Below are positions 54,415-63,321 of a DNA stretch of 64,000 nt, piece by piece; positions within the stretch are counted from its first letter, which is position 1, and every line of letters starts with the position of its first letter. Below the pieces are notes generated by a model. That model did no database searches and was not told the origin of the DNA. It worked only from the letters and a program-made list of their open reading frames with translations. A program made the translations under genes and the position numbers. The DNA is from Allomuricauda ruestringensis DSM 13258 (GTDB lineage: Bacteria > Bacteroidota > Bacteroidia > Flavobacteriales > Flavobacteriaceae): assembly GCF_000224085.1 (NCBI RefSeq), contig NC_015945.1:2119501-2183500 (forward strand), written 5' to 3'.

Positions 54415-55515
54415 ATGAGGTGCCTACTTAGCCTATTAGTATTTTTGACTTCATTTTTTGGGTTGTGCCAAACGGATGATGCTCCAAAGGATTTTGTATT
54501 GGATGCGAACCAATTCTATGGTTCCATTCTTCTGCACAATCCGGATATTTCACATTTGATCACCAATCATCCAGGAGGGGTAATTTTGGGTGTCAGCAGA
54601 AAAACATACGGGCACAAAGAATGGGAGACCGATTTTGGGTATCCGGATACAGGTTACACATTTGTCTATCAAAACACCAATAATTCAACTCTCGGGGAAC
54701 ATTTTGGGGTGTACGGGCACTATAATTTCTATTTCTTTAAAAGAAACGTTCAGTTACGGGTGGCACAAGGGTTGGCATACACTAACAACCCTTATGACAA
54801 GGATAAAAATTTTAGGAACAATGCCTACGGCAGCCATATTTTGAGCAGTACTTTATTAATGCTGAATTATCATAAGGAAAATATTTTTGCAGGATTGGGG
54901 GTCAATGCTGGACTTTCATTCATTCATTATTCCAATGCAAATTTTAAGGCACCCAATACATCGACCAATACATTCGCCATAAATTTTGGATTGACTTATA
55001 ATCTTGACGAGGAAACCAATTATGAATACCTAGTACCGGAACCTAAAGGGATAATAACAGAGCCTATACGTTATAACTTGGTACTCCGCGGCGGAGCCAA
55101 CGAAAGTGATGTAATCAATATGGGACGTTATGGCTTTGCCACTATATCTGCTTATGCCGATAAACGTTTGGGCAAGCGAAATGCTATTCAATTGGGAACG
55201 GATGTTTTCTTTTCTAACTTTATAAAGGAGTTGATCAGGTATCAGTCTATTGCATTCCCAGAGTTGGACGTGGATGCGGATACCGATTATAAAAGAGTGG
55301 GACTTTTTCTTGGTCATGAACTCTTCGTAAACAAAATGAGTGTTGTGGCCCAGTTGGGATACTATGTATATTACCCTTTTGATTTTGAGGGAAGGATGTA
55401 CAACCGAATTGGGATGAAAAGATATTTTGGAGATAAGATTTTTGGTGCCATCACATTAAAATCACATGGGGCTAAAGCAGAGGCCATAGAATTTGGAATA
55501 GGAATCAGGTTATGA
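54415..55515 (+). CDS. Acyloxyacyl hydrolase, PagL-like outer-membrane lipid A deacylase
   Basis: This 366-residue protein has a signal peptide ending near FFGLCQ and a beta-barrel-like sequence. The PagL-type active-site phrase SFIHYSNANFKAPN (His-x-Ser) lies at about residue 177, within GLGVNAGLSFIHYSN. PagL removes the 3-O acyl chain of lipid A. The Bacteroidota versions are about twice as long as Pseudomonas PagL, with a second barrel-like half here (residues 215-366). The gene overlaps the next by four bases (ATGA). Confidence 0.8.
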   Translation: MRCLLSLLVFLTSFFGLCQTDDAPKDFVLDANQFYGSILLHNPDISHLITNHPGGVILGVSRKTYGHKEWETDFGYPDTGYTFVYQNTNNSTLGEHFGVYGHYNFYFFKRNVQLRVAQGLAYTNNPYDKDKNFRNNAYGSHILSSTLLMLNYHKENIFAGLGVNAGLSFIHYSNANFKAPNTSTNTFAINFGLTYNLDEETNYEYLVPEPKGIITEPIRYNLVLRGGANESDVINMGRYGFATISAYADKRLGKRNAIQLGTDVFFSNFIKELIRYQSIAFPELDVDADTDYKRVGLFLGHELFVNKMSVVAQLGYYVYYPFDFEGRMYNRIGMKRYFGDKIFGAITLKSHGAKAEAIEFGIGIRL

Positions 55516-56315
55516 AAATGTGGAAATACAAAATTCAAAGTGCAAAGTGTCACCTAGAGGGGACTTTAGGGGTGTTTTTGATGCTTGTTCCTTTTTTGTT
55601 TGCCTCTTGCAACGGCGATAATGTGCCGGACTGTTTTCAAAATGCAGGCGATTTGGCACGCCATACAGTAGATGTTCCTGAATTTAGTACCATTACTGTT
55701 TTTGAAAACCTAAATATGGTATTGAAACAGGGCGAGGAACAAAAGGTAGAGATTGAAACCGGGGAATATCTTATAAATGATGTTTCTGCCGTTGTAGAGG
55801 ATAATCGCCTTGTCCTTAGAAACGAGAATGGTTGCAATTACGTCCGGGATTATGGATTGACCACCGTTTATGTTACATCGCCAAACATCACAGAAATTCG
55901 CAGTAGCACAGGGCTGTTGATTTCCAGCGAAGGCGTGTTGAGTTATCCAAGCCTAAATTTGGTTGCTGAAAGCTATTCGAATACTGAAAGCGAAACAACG
56001 GATGGCTCTTTTGATTTGAACCTTAATTCCACTACGGTAAAAATTGTGGTGAATGGGGTAGCTTACCTTAAGCTTAGGGGAAATACTGAAAATTTTAATG
56101 TTATCGTGGCCGCAAGTGATTCCAGAATTGAGGCAGAGGACTTAATCGCTGATAGGATTGGTATTAGTCACAGGGGTTCCAATGATGTCTATGTTAACCC
56201 TCAGCTACGGATAGACGGTGTTATTCGAGGGACAGGCGATGTGATAAGCGTTAATCGTCCACCAGAAGTGGAAGTGGAGGAACTTTACAATGGGAAGTTG
56301 ATTTTCCAAGATTGA
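55512..56315 (+). CDS. Head-GIN domain (DUF2807) lipoprotein
   Basis: This 267-residue protein has a lipoprotein signal with lipobox LFASC at about residue 33, then a right-handed beta-solenoid-type domain with NGxxxxxxxG-like turns (FENLNMVLKQGEEQKVEIETG, ISHRGSNDVYVNPQLRI). Such auto-transporter-like adhesin domains are abundant in Bacteroidota and of unknown function. The ATG overlaps the previous stop; a later in-frame ATG (MLVPFLFASC) is an alternative start giving a shorter signal. It forms an operon with the PagL-like gene. Confidence 0.78.
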   Translation: MKMWKYKIQSAKCHLEGTLGVFLMLVPFLFASCNGDNVPDCFQNAGDLARHTVDVPEFSTITVFENLNMVLKQGEEQKVEIETGEYLINDVSAVVEDNRLVLRNENGCNYVRDYGLTTVYVTSPNITEIRSSTGLLISSEGVLSYPSLNLVAESYSNTESETTDGSFDLNLNSTTVKIVVNGVAYLKLRGNTENFNVIVAASDSRIEAEDLIADRIGISHRGSNDVYVNPQLRIDGVIRGTGDVISVNRPPEVEVEELYNGKLIFQD

Positions 56316-56390
56316 TGAAGCTTTAAACAGTGACGTTGATCTTCAGTAATTTAAATATTACTCGTTAATTTCGAAACTCAAACCAAATTT

Positions 56391-57503
56391 TTGGGACATC
56401 TTTTCACGCATATCAAAAATCTGTTTTCAACATTTCCAAAAGTCAAACCATTGGAAGGATTGCACGGGCCGGAAAAAGCCAACGTCCTTTTCCATAACCT
56501 TGTAGCAGAGCAAAAAGTGCCAGGTTTGGCCGTTATCATTCTGGATAATGGTGAGAAAGTACTTCAAAAAGGGTATGGATTTGCCGATTTGGAAAACAGG
56601 GATAAGGTCGACCCTAAACGTACGGTTTTCCGCATTGCGAGCATTTCTAAATGCATCACGGGATTGGCTTTGGGCAAAATGGTGGAGGATGGGATTGTGG
56701 ACTTGAATGAATCTTTTTACAACTATGTGCCTTACTACCCCAGAAAGAAATATGATTTCACGCTTCGGCAATTGGCAGGCCATACTGCGGGAATTCGCGG
56801 ATATCGAGGAAAAGAATTTGCCTTGAATCAGGATTACTCCATCAAAGATGGAATAAAAGTCTTTAAAAATGACCCCTTGTTTTTTAAACCTGGAACTAGC
56901 TATCTCTACAATAGTTTCGATTATGTGTTGCTGTCCTTGGCCATGCAAGAAGCGAGCGGAGTACCGTTCCAAGATTATGTAAAAGAACATATTTTGATTC
57001 CCTTGGAATTAAAAAACACCTTTTCCCCAAAGGATTTTAATGTTAGTTCGAGTCTTTCGACTACGCTCAAGATAAACTCACAAGTCGAGAACAAAACCCA
57101 ATTCTACACCAAACGAGCGTTGTGTTTTACCAAAGCCGTAGAGGTGAACAATACCTATAAATTGGCAGGAGGTGGATACTTATCAACCTGTGAAGATGTT
57201 GCCAAATTAGGTCAGTCCGTTTTGGAGCGCAAGTTGCTCAAAAAGGAAACTTATGATCAGTTGTTTACATCTCAAATTGTGGATGGCAAATCAACTTACT
57301 ACGGTCTAGGGTTTCAAGTGAGTCAAGATAACAATGGCAGAAAATTTGTAGGGCACGTTGGAAGTAGCGTTGGGGCTTATACCAACCTTTTTATTTATCC
57401 CGAACAGGAAAAAGTGATTGCTATTCTCATTAATTGCACTGACCCAAAAGTCCAAAAAGAATTGGACCTAGCCATTGATGCCATTTTTGATGGTACGGTC
57501 TAA
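56391..57503 (+). CDS. Serine hydrolase, beta-lactamase / class C PBP family
   Basis: This protein of about 370 residues has SxxK in FRIASISKCITGLAL (near residue 87), a YxN-type motif in YLYNSFDYVLLSLAM and the third motif HVGSSVGAYTN. No clear signal peptide or ATG is seen; the start is taken as TTG at 56391, so the N-terminus is uncertain. Residues about 219-234 (SSLSTTLKINSQVE) are encoded by a dispersed repeat. It is probably an esterase or peptidase. It converges on the decarboxylase gene with a four-base overlap. Confidence 0.8.
   Translation: MGHLFTHIKNLFSTFPKVKPLEGLHGPEKANVLFHNLVAEQKVPGLAVIILDNGEKVLQKGYGFADLENRDKVDPKRTVFRIASISKCITGLALGKMVEDGIVDLNESFYNYVPYYPRKKYDFTLRQLAGHTAGIRGYRGKEFALNQDYSIKDGIKVFKNDPLFFKPGTSYLYNSFDYVLLSLAMQEASGVPFQDYVKEHILIPLELKNTFSPKDFNVSSSLSTTLKINSQVENKTQFYTKRALCFTKAVEVNNTYKLAGGGYLSTCEDVAKLGQSVLERKLLKKETYDQLFTSQIVDGKSTYYGLGFQVSQDNNGRKFVGHVGSSVGAYTNLFIYPEQEKVIAILINCTDPKVQKELDLAIDAIFDGTV
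57045..57092. repeat. Dispersed repeat translated in frame inside a serine hydrolase
   Basis: AGTTCGAGTCTTTCGACTACGCTCA followed by AGATAAACTCACAAGTCGAG matches the right arm of the element at 14962-15125 read in reverse, with the middle deleted. The reading frame is kept; 48 bases is 16 codons. Confidence 0.75.
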
Positions 57504-58951
57504 ACCTTACTTGCCAACTCCTCCTCAATTTCCAGAGCATACTTTTTGCATAAGTCAAAAGTATCGGTAATGTCCTTCATGGTGGTTCTTGGGTTGATCA
57601 AACACATGCGTAGCACAATCTGTCCGTTTAAAATGGTGGTGACGAGTAACGCTTTGCGTGATTCCACTACTTTTTCAGAAATGTACTGGTTGATTTTGTC
57701 CAATTCCTTCTCCGAGTATTTTTTATTGATGGGATTGTACCTAAAATTGATGACGGCCAAGGTTGCAGGGAAAACCACTTCCCAACTTTTACTGCCCCTC
57801 AGCATGCTTTCAACTTCTTCGGCCAAATCAATATTATAGGTAATGGCATCACGAAACTCCTTTAAACCAAAGGTTTTTAGGGACATATAAAATTTAAGGG
57901 CCCTGAACCTACGGGTCAATTGGATGCCATGGTCATAAAAGTTGATTTCAGAAGTATTGCCTTCAATATCTCTTAAATATTCAGGTTTTTCGGTGAAGGT
58001 ATGGCTAAGGTTTTTGTGGTTTCGCACCAAAAGACAACCCATTTCATAAGGCTGAAAAAACCATTTGTGGGGATCCACTGTCAAGGAATCGGCTTTTTCG
58101 ATTCCTTTCATAGCGTGTTTGCCTTTTTGTGATAAAATGGCGGCTCCGCCGTAGGCACCATCAATATGGAACCAGATGTCCTCTTTTTTGCTAATTTTCC
58201 CCAATTCCACCAATGGGTCAACCGTTCCCGTGTTGGTAGTTCCAGCAGTGGCCATCAAACAGAAGGGATAAAGGCCTTCCAATCTGTCTTTGGCAATGCA
58301 GTTCTTCAGTTTGTTTACGGAGAACTTGAGTTCGTTGTCGGTAGGAATAATTCTAATTTGTTCTTTTTTGAAGCCCAACACCCGAATCGCCTTAATGTTG
58401 GAAGAGTGCGCTTGATCGGAAAGATAGATAACCGCTTTGGAGAAATCATCACCACATTTTATTCTTCGAGCGGTAACAACTGCGGTAAGGTTGGCCATAG
58501 AACCACCGCTAGTAAAAATACCGCCTCCCTTTTTCTTTGGAAACCCAAAAATTTTCAATAACCATTGAATGGTAACAATTTCCAGTTCAGCTGCGGAAGG
58601 ACTGGCGGCCCATCCTCCAGAGAATATGTTGTAACCCGTTGCAAGTGTATCGGCCATTACGCTTACATAATTACTTGGACCGGGAACAAAAGAAAAAGAC
58701 CTTGGGTGCGCCATGTTGGTGCTGTTGGTCATTACCTTATCCAAAACAAAATGGAGTACTTGTGATGGGTCGGAACCTTGTTCGGGAGCTTCTTCGAGGA
58801 ACAAAGAATCCATTTCTTCACGTGAGCCCAGAGCTACGGGCAATTTTTGATCTTGTGTAGCGTGGTGTTCCACAATGGCATCCACAATCTGATAGCCATA
58901 GCTTTTCATTTCTTCTTTGGAAAGTTCCAATCTGGCGTTGTTCTTCTTCAT
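57500..58951 (-). CDS. PLP-dependent amino-acid decarboxylase (group II, aromatic/glutamate type)
   Basis: This protein of about 483 residues starts at the ATG at 58951. Fold-type I signatures include HPRSFSFVPGPSNYVSVMAD, TSGGSMANLTAVVTAR, WFHIDGAYGGAAILS and the PLP lysine in LTVDPHKWFFQPYEMG. Group II members decarboxylate aromatic amino acids, glutamate, aspartate or diaminobutyrate; the substrate cannot be fixed by eye. It is monocistronic. Confidence 0.87.
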   Translation of the reverse strand: MKKNNARLELSKEEMKSYGYQIVDAIVEHHATQDQKLPVALGSREEMDSLFLEEAPEQGSDPSQVLHFVLDKVMTNSTNMAHPRSFSFVPGPSNYVSVMADTLATGYNIFSGGWAASPSAAELEIVTIQWLLKIFGFPKKKGGGIFTSGGSMANLTAVVTARRIKCGDDFSKAVIYLSDQAHSSNIKAIRVLGFKKEQIRIIPTDNELKFSVNKLKNCIAKDRLEGLYPFCLMATAGTTNTGTVDPLVELGKISKKEDIWFHIDGAYGGAAILSQKGKHAMKGIEKADSLTVDPHKWFFQPYEMGCLLVRNHKNLSHTFTEKPEYLRDIEGNTSEINFYDHGIQLTRRFRALKFYMSLKTFGLKEFRDAITYNIDLAEEVESMLRGSKSWEVVFPATLAVINFRYNPINKKYSEKELDKINQYISEKVVESRKALLVTTILNGQIVLRMCLINPRTTMKDITDTFDLCKKYALEIEEELASKV

Positions 58952-59045
58952 GTGTCCTGTTTCAACTGAACCGCAAAAGTACCATATTTTCAACAGTTTT
59001 TCGTCAATTTCAGACCTTAGTCAAATCAAGCAGAATAGGAAAAGG

Positions 59046-59939
59046 TTAAGAAGTAAGTTCGGTAAACAAGCTCTCCAAATTTTTGTTCTTCCTGCTGAGT
59101 TGGAGCGTCTTTAATTTATTGTCGTGGGCAAAATCGAACACTACGGGTCGCATATCTTTTGAAGTGGTGAAGGTAATTTCATAAACAAAACCACCGGTAT
59201 TCTTTACCTTGGAAACATTTGGCATTTGCTGTAGCAATTGTTCTTCCACGCGATAGTCAAATTCTACTTCAATGATCTGTTCCTCTTCTTCGCGAAGTTC
59301 CTCCAATTTTTTATCGGCCACCAGTTCTCCTTTGTTTATGATGATCACTCGGTCGCATACTGCTTCTACCTCCTTCATAATGTGGGTAGACAGCAATATG
59401 GTTTTTTGTTTACCGATTTCTCGGATCAGTTTTCGGATTTCGATCAATTGGTTGGGGTCGAGTCCCGTGGTGGGTTCATCCAAGATCAAAACTTCGGGGT
59501 CGTGCAGCAACGCAGCGGCTAGGCCTACACGTTGACGGTATCCTTTGGATAGCTGCCCAATTTTTTTGTGGGCCTCTGGGGTCAATCCTGTTTGCTCTAT
59601 CACCTCGTTGATTTTGGATTTGTCCACCTTATAGACATCTGCGTTAAAGGCCAAGTACTCTTTTACATACATTTCCAAGTACAACGGGTTGTGCTCTGGC
59701 AGATACCCAATACTTTTTTGAACGTCCTTTGCTGCACTTAAAACATCGAACCCATTAACGGCAGCCTCACCATTGTCCGCTTTATAATATGTGGTCAAAA
59801 TTCGCATCATGGTGGATTTGCCGGCACCGTTTGGGCCTAAAAAACCTACAACTTCTCCTTTGTTGATGGTGAAGGAAACATTGTTCAATGCTTTTTGGGA
59901 ACCAAAGGTTTTAGTAATGTTCTGTACGGTGATGGACAT
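59046..59939 (-). CDS. gldA: Gliding-motility ABC transporter ATP-binding protein GldA
   Basis: This 297-residue protein has Walker A FLGPNGAGKSTMM, the ABC signature LSKGYRQRVGLAAALL and Walker B VLILDEPTTGLDP. The C-terminal extension after residue 220 and overall match fit GldA of Flavobacterium, which with GldF and GldG forms a complex needed for gliding. The permease genes are not in this window, as is common. Another ABC-2 exporter ATPase remains possible. Confidence 0.82.
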   Translation of the reverse strand: MSITVQNITKTFGSQKALNNVSFTINKGEVVGFLGPNGAGKSTMMRILTTYYKADNGEAAVNGFDVLSAAKDVQKSIGYLPEHNPLYLEMYVKEYLAFNADVYKVDKSKINEVIEQTGLTPEAHKKIGQLSKGYRQRVGLAAALLHDPEVLILDEPTTGLDPNQLIEIRKLIREIGKQKTILLSTHIMKEVEAVCDRVIIINKGELVADKKLEELREEEEQIIEVEFDYRVEEQLLQQMPNVSKVKNTGGFVYEITFTTSKDMRPVVFDFAHDNKLKTLQLSRKNKNLESLFTELTS

Positions 59940-60011
59940 TAAAATGGGTTTATGATACCCAAAAATACACTTTTAGATGTTTTAATCCTTGGGTTTCAAA
60001 TTTGAGATATA

Positions 60012-60170
60012 GAACTCGTCTTGAGTTCCCAATATTTGCTGCAAATTTTTCTTTTGCACCCATATTTCTTCTTTTTCTCGCCCCGTAGCTCTGCTATGCA
60101 GCTCAAAAAGCTTTCATCTGGGCACAAAATCTTAAATTTTCGCTTGAATTTGACAACTCAAGACGAGTCC
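60012..60170. repeat. Long imperfect palindromic element, MITE/REP-like
   Basis: ACTCGTCTTGAGTT (60014-60027) and AACTCAAGACGAGT (60155-60168) are exact 14-base inverted ends. The arms stay partly complementary inward (TTTTGCACCCA against TGGGCACAAAA), with a tip hairpin CTGC-TAT-GCAG near 60091-60101. It lies between gldA and the pheA leader, with no ORF inside. The remaining parts of this 537-base gap, 59940-60011 and 60171-60340, show nothing gene-like. Confidence 0.75.
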
Positions 60171-60344
60171 ATAGCGATTTAAGACTTGGCGCAATAATCG
60201 TAGAAATAGGAATTCTTAAAAAAGCATGGTTTCTGTAAAATAATGTGCAGTGAAAATGCGCTTTTTAAAAAAAATCAAAAAAAATTTGGGAATGTCTGTG
60301 TGTTTCGGATTGAATACCTAAATTAGCCGACAATTAACAAAGAG

Positions 60345-60416
60345 ATGACAAACACGTATTTCTGGAACCGTTTTTATTTTTACTTCTTTTTTCAAAGAGG
60401 CACGGGACTATTGTAG
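60345..60416 (+). CDS. Aromatic leader peptide of the phe/tyr operon
   Basis: A 23-codon ORF (ATG at 60345, TAG at 60414-60416) sits 60 bases upstream of pheA. Ten of 23 residues are aromatic: six Phe, three Tyr and one Trp, clustered as YFWNRFYFYFFF at residues 5-16. This is far beyond chance and mirrors pheL-type leaders. Codons 20-22 contain CGGGACT, the exact complement of AGTCCCG in the following terminator. Ribosomes stalled on scarce Phe/Tyr codons would leave that segment free to form an antiterminator. Confidence 0.85.
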   Translation: MTNTYFWNRFYFYFFFQRGTGLL

Positions 60417-60451
60417 ATACGTTTAAAGTATAACCAATTTATAAAGTCCCG
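60403..60451 (+). promoter_or_regulatory. Antiterminator stem of the pheA attenuator
   Basis: CGGGACT (60403-60409, end of the leader ORF) can pair perfectly with AGTCCCG (60445-60451), which is the 5' strand of the terminator. The two structures are mutually exclusive. Confidence 0.75.
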
Positions 60452-60473
60452 ATACAATCGGGGCTTTTTTTTT
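60443..60473 (+). terminator. Attenuator terminator immediately upstream of pheA
   Basis: AAAGTCCCGAT pairs with ATCGGGGCTTT (11 pairs, one G-U) around ACA, followed by a nine-T tract ending three bases before the pheA ATG. A strong terminator directly before a start codon implies attenuation, not the end of another gene. Confidence 0.9.
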
Positions 60474-60476
60474 GCA

Positions 60477-61307
60477 ATGGAATTAATAAAAGTTGCCATA
60501 CAAGGAATAAAGGGGTCCAACCACCATCAGGTTGCCAAAGATTTTTTTGGAGATGATATTGATTTGCTAGAATGCAACTCTTTTGATGCGGTTGTGGATA
60601 ATTTAATGATCGGTACTGCCGACAAAGGCATTATGGCCATTGAAAACTCCATAGCAGGTTCCATTATCCCCAATTATAATCTAGTATATCACAATAGTAT
60701 CCATGTTATTGGTGAGCACTACCTAAACATCCACCATAATTTAATGGTGATGAAGGGAAAATCTTTTGATGATATCCAAGAAGTACATTCGCACCCCATG
60801 GCGCTGTTGCAGTGCAAAGAGTTTTTTAAGGCACATCCCCAGATTAAACTGGTGGAAAGTATGGATACAGCGGAGACGGCTAAAAGAATCAAAGATGAAA
60901 ACTTGGAACACATCGCGGCAATAGCCCCTAAAATGGCCGCTGATTTGTACGATTTAGAAATAATTGCGGACAACATACAGACCATCGTGAACAATTCCAC
61001 GCGGTTCATTATTCTTAAAAAGCAAAACAAAGTACTTCCAGAAGAGGAAATCAACAAGGCGTCGTTGCGATTCATAACCGACCACAAAAGGGGCAGTTTG
61101 GCAACCGTGTTGAACGTGATGAGCGATTGCAACATGAACCTTACCAAAATCCAGTCCTTGCCCGTAATCGAGACCCCATGGAAGTATGCCTTTTTTGTGG
61201 ATGTAACTTTTGATAAATATGAGCACTTTGCCAAGACCAAATCTTTGATGCAGATCATGGCCGAAGATTTCAAGGTGTTGGGTGAATATAAAAATGCATT
61301 GTTGTAA
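60477..61307 (+). CDS. pheA: Prephenate dehydratase
   Basis: This 276-residue enzyme makes phenylpyruvate for phenylalanine synthesis. The catalytic domain spans residues 1-185 with GIMAIENSIAGSIIPNYNL and the TRF motif in NNSTRFIILKK. The C-terminal ACT domain (about 195-276) has RGSLATVLNVMSDCNMNLTK and a variant IQSLP in place of the ESRP found in many Phe-regulated enzymes. It has no fused chorismate mutase. It is first structural gene after the attenuator, and its stop overlaps the next ATG (TAATG). Confidence 0.94.
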   Translation: MELIKVAIQGIKGSNHHQVAKDFFGDDIDLLECNSFDAVVDNLMIGTADKGIMAIENSIAGSIIPNYNLVYHNSIHVIGEHYLNIHHNLMVMKGKSFDDIQEVHSHPMALLQCKEFFKAHPQIKLVESMDTAETAKRIKDENLEHIAAIAPKMAADLYDLEIIADNIQTIVNNSTRFIILKKQNKVLPEEEINKASLRFITDHKRGSLATVLNVMSDCNMNLTKIQSLPVIETPWKYAFFVDVTFDKYEHFAKTKSLMQIMAEDFKVLGEYKNALL

Positions 61308-62449
61308 TGGTAACAGCAGATAGGCTAAATAGCGTACAGGAATACTACTTCTCCAAAAAATTAAGGGAAGTAAGGGGGTTGATTGACCAGGGCAAACCCA
61401 TCATCAATATGGGAATCGGTAGTCCGGATTTGGCACCGTCACCACAGGTATTGGAAACCCTTCGGGATTCCATCATCGAGGCAGGGGCGCATCAATACCA
61501 AAGCTATCAAGGATTACCGCAGTTAAGGGAGGCCATTGCTGATTTCTATCAGCAAATGTTTGGTGTGTCGGTGGATCCTAGCACAGAAATTTTGCCTTTG
61601 ATGGGCTCCAAAGAAGGAATCATGCACATTAGTATGGCCTTTTTAAATGAAGGAGATGAAGTGCTGTTGCCCAATCCAGGCTATCCTACCTATGCATCGG
61701 TCACCAATTTGGTGGGTGGAAAAGCGGTCAACTATGATTTGAAAGCAGAAAATGGCTGGTTCCCGGATTTGGAGGAGCTCTCCAAAAAGGATTTGTCCAA
61801 AGTGAAGCTCATGTGGATCAGTTATCCGCACATGCCAACGGGAGCTGCTGCGACTATAGAGCAACTGGAAGCATTGGTCAATTTTGCAAAAGCCAACGGG
61901 ATTCTTTTGGTGAACGACAACCCCTACAGCTTTGTATTGTCCAGAAATCCAACCAGTATTTTATCCATAGCAGGGGCAAAAGATTGCACCTTGGAGCTGA
62001 ACAGTTTGAGCAAGACATTTAATATGGCCGGATGGCGTGTGGGGATGGTTCTTGGAAGTTCGGAACATATCAATGCTGTGTTGAAAGTGAAGAGCAATAT
62101 GGACTCCGGTATGTTCTATGGCATCCAAAAAGGGGCAATTGCAGCTTTACAAAGTGGCCCAGAATGGTTTGAAGCATTGGACAAAGTTTACACCAAAAGG
62201 AGAGAACTTATGTTCCAGTTGGTGGAAAAGTTGGGATGCACTTATGATAAAAATGCCGTTGGTATGTTTGTTTGGTGCAAGTTGCCCAATGGTGCTTTGC
62301 CATCAGAAGAATTTATAGACAAAGTATTGTACGATAAAGATATTTTTATTGCCCCAGGAACCATATTTGGGAGCAATGGTGAAGGCTACATTCGTTTTTC
62401 GCTTTGTGTAAAAGAAGAAAAGATCAAAGAAGCCATTGAAAGATTTTAG
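61307..62449 (+). CDS. Class I/II aminotransferase of the phe/tyr operon
   Basis: This 380-residue fold-type I PLP enzyme has MGIGSPDLAPSP, GSKEGIMHISMAFL, VNDNPYSFVLS and the PLP lysine in LNSLSKTFNMAGWRVGM. By position between prephenate dehydratase and dehydrogenase, it most likely transaminates phenylpyruvate and hydroxyphenylpyruvate, or prephenate. Sequence alone would also fit an LL-DAP or aspartate aminotransferase. The start codon overlaps the pheA stop by one base. Confidence 0.87.
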   Translation: MVTADRLNSVQEYYFSKKLREVRGLIDQGKPIINMGIGSPDLAPSPQVLETLRDSIIEAGAHQYQSYQGLPQLREAIADFYQQMFGVSVDPSTEILPLMGSKEGIMHISMAFLNEGDEVLLPNPGYPTYASVTNLVGGKAVNYDLKAENGWFPDLEELSKKDLSKVKLMWISYPHMPTGAAATIEQLEALVNFAKANGILLVNDNPYSFVLSRNPTSILSIAGAKDCTLELNSLSKTFNMAGWRVGMVLGSSEHINAVLKVKSNMDSGMFYGIQKGAIAALQSGPEWFEALDKVYTKRRELMFQLVEKLGCTYDKNAVGMFVWCKLPNGALPSEEFIDKVLYDKDIFIAPGTIFGSNGEGYIRFSLCVKEEKIKEAIERF

Positions 62450-62452
62450 ATT

Positions 62453-63313
62453 ATGAAAATAGTAATCATAGGAGTTGGGTTGATTGGGGGTTCTTTTGCC
62501 AAAGATGTGAAAAAGCTTCACCCCGAAGCGGAAATTATTGGTGTGGATAAAAGCGATGTTCATCTGAATGAAGCCCTGGAACTTCAAATTATAGATAGAA
62601 AAGGGGATTACACTGATCTGGAAACAGCCGATATGGTCTACGTGGGGATTCCGGTAAATGTTTTGGTCACCGAATTGCCCAAAATACTGGATGCATCCGG
62701 AGATGAAACCGTGGTGATGGATGCAGGATCCACAAAACGGCTGATATGTGAACAGGTGAGCGATCACCCCAAACGAAGAAATTTTATGGCTTGCCACCCT
62801 ATTGCAGGTACCGAATTTTCAGGTCCAGCAGCGGCATTTGAAGGATTGTACACAGGCAAGACCATGATTATTTGTGAAGTGGAAAAAACAGCCTTCAAGC
62901 TTCAGGAAAAAGCGTTGGCCATTTTTCAGGACATTGGCATGCGGATTCGATACATGAACCCCGAAGCACATGACAAACATATCGCCTACGTATCCCATTT
63001 ATCACACATTAGCTCTTTTATGTTGGGAAAGACGGTTATTGAGAAAGAAAAAAATGAGCGTGATATTTTTGACATGGCGGGGAGTGGTTTTGAGAGCACC
63101 GTTCGCTTGGCAAAAAGTTCGCCCGATATGTGGACGCCGATTTTTGAACAGAATAAAGACAATGTTGTGGAAACGCTGGAAGAGTACATTCAGAACCTGA
63201 CCACGTTCAAACAACTGATATTGGACAACGATTTTGAAAATGTCCACCTAGAAATGAGTAATACCAATAAAATAAAACAAATACTAAAAGGAATACCACT
63301 TACAAAAAAATAG
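62453..63313 (+). CDS. tyrA: Prephenate dehydrogenase
   Basis: This 286-residue enzyme makes hydroxyphenylpyruvate for tyrosine. The NAD motif is VIIGVGLIGGSFAKDVK at the N-terminus. Other signatures are ADMVYVGIPV, DAGSTKRLICEQ, CHPIAGTEFSGP and HDKHIAYVSHLSHISSFMLG with the catalytic His. There is no C-terminal ACT domain, so tyrosine feedback on the enzyme is less likely than in fused forms. It starts four bases after the aminotransferase stop. Confidence 0.94.
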   Translation: MKIVIIGVGLIGGSFAKDVKKLHPEAEIIGVDKSDVHLNEALELQIIDRKGDYTDLETADMVYVGIPVNVLVTELPKILDASGDETVVMDAGSTKRLICEQVSDHPKRRNFMACHPIAGTEFSGPAAAFEGLYTGKTMIICEVEKTAFKLQEKALAIFQDIGMRIRYMNPEAHDKHIAYVSHLSHISSFMLGKTVIEKEKNERDIFDMAGSGFESTVRLAKSSPDMWTPIFEQNKDNVVETLEEYIQNLTTFKQLILDNDFENVHLEMSNTNKIKQILKGIPLTKK

Positions 63314-63321
63314 AGCGTATT

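Noticed and set aside
60319..60326. TAAATTAG as the -7 promoter of the pheA leader
   Set aside because: It is one mismatch from TAnnTTTG and well placed, but no -33 element at acceptable spacing was found, so the promoter is left unassigned.
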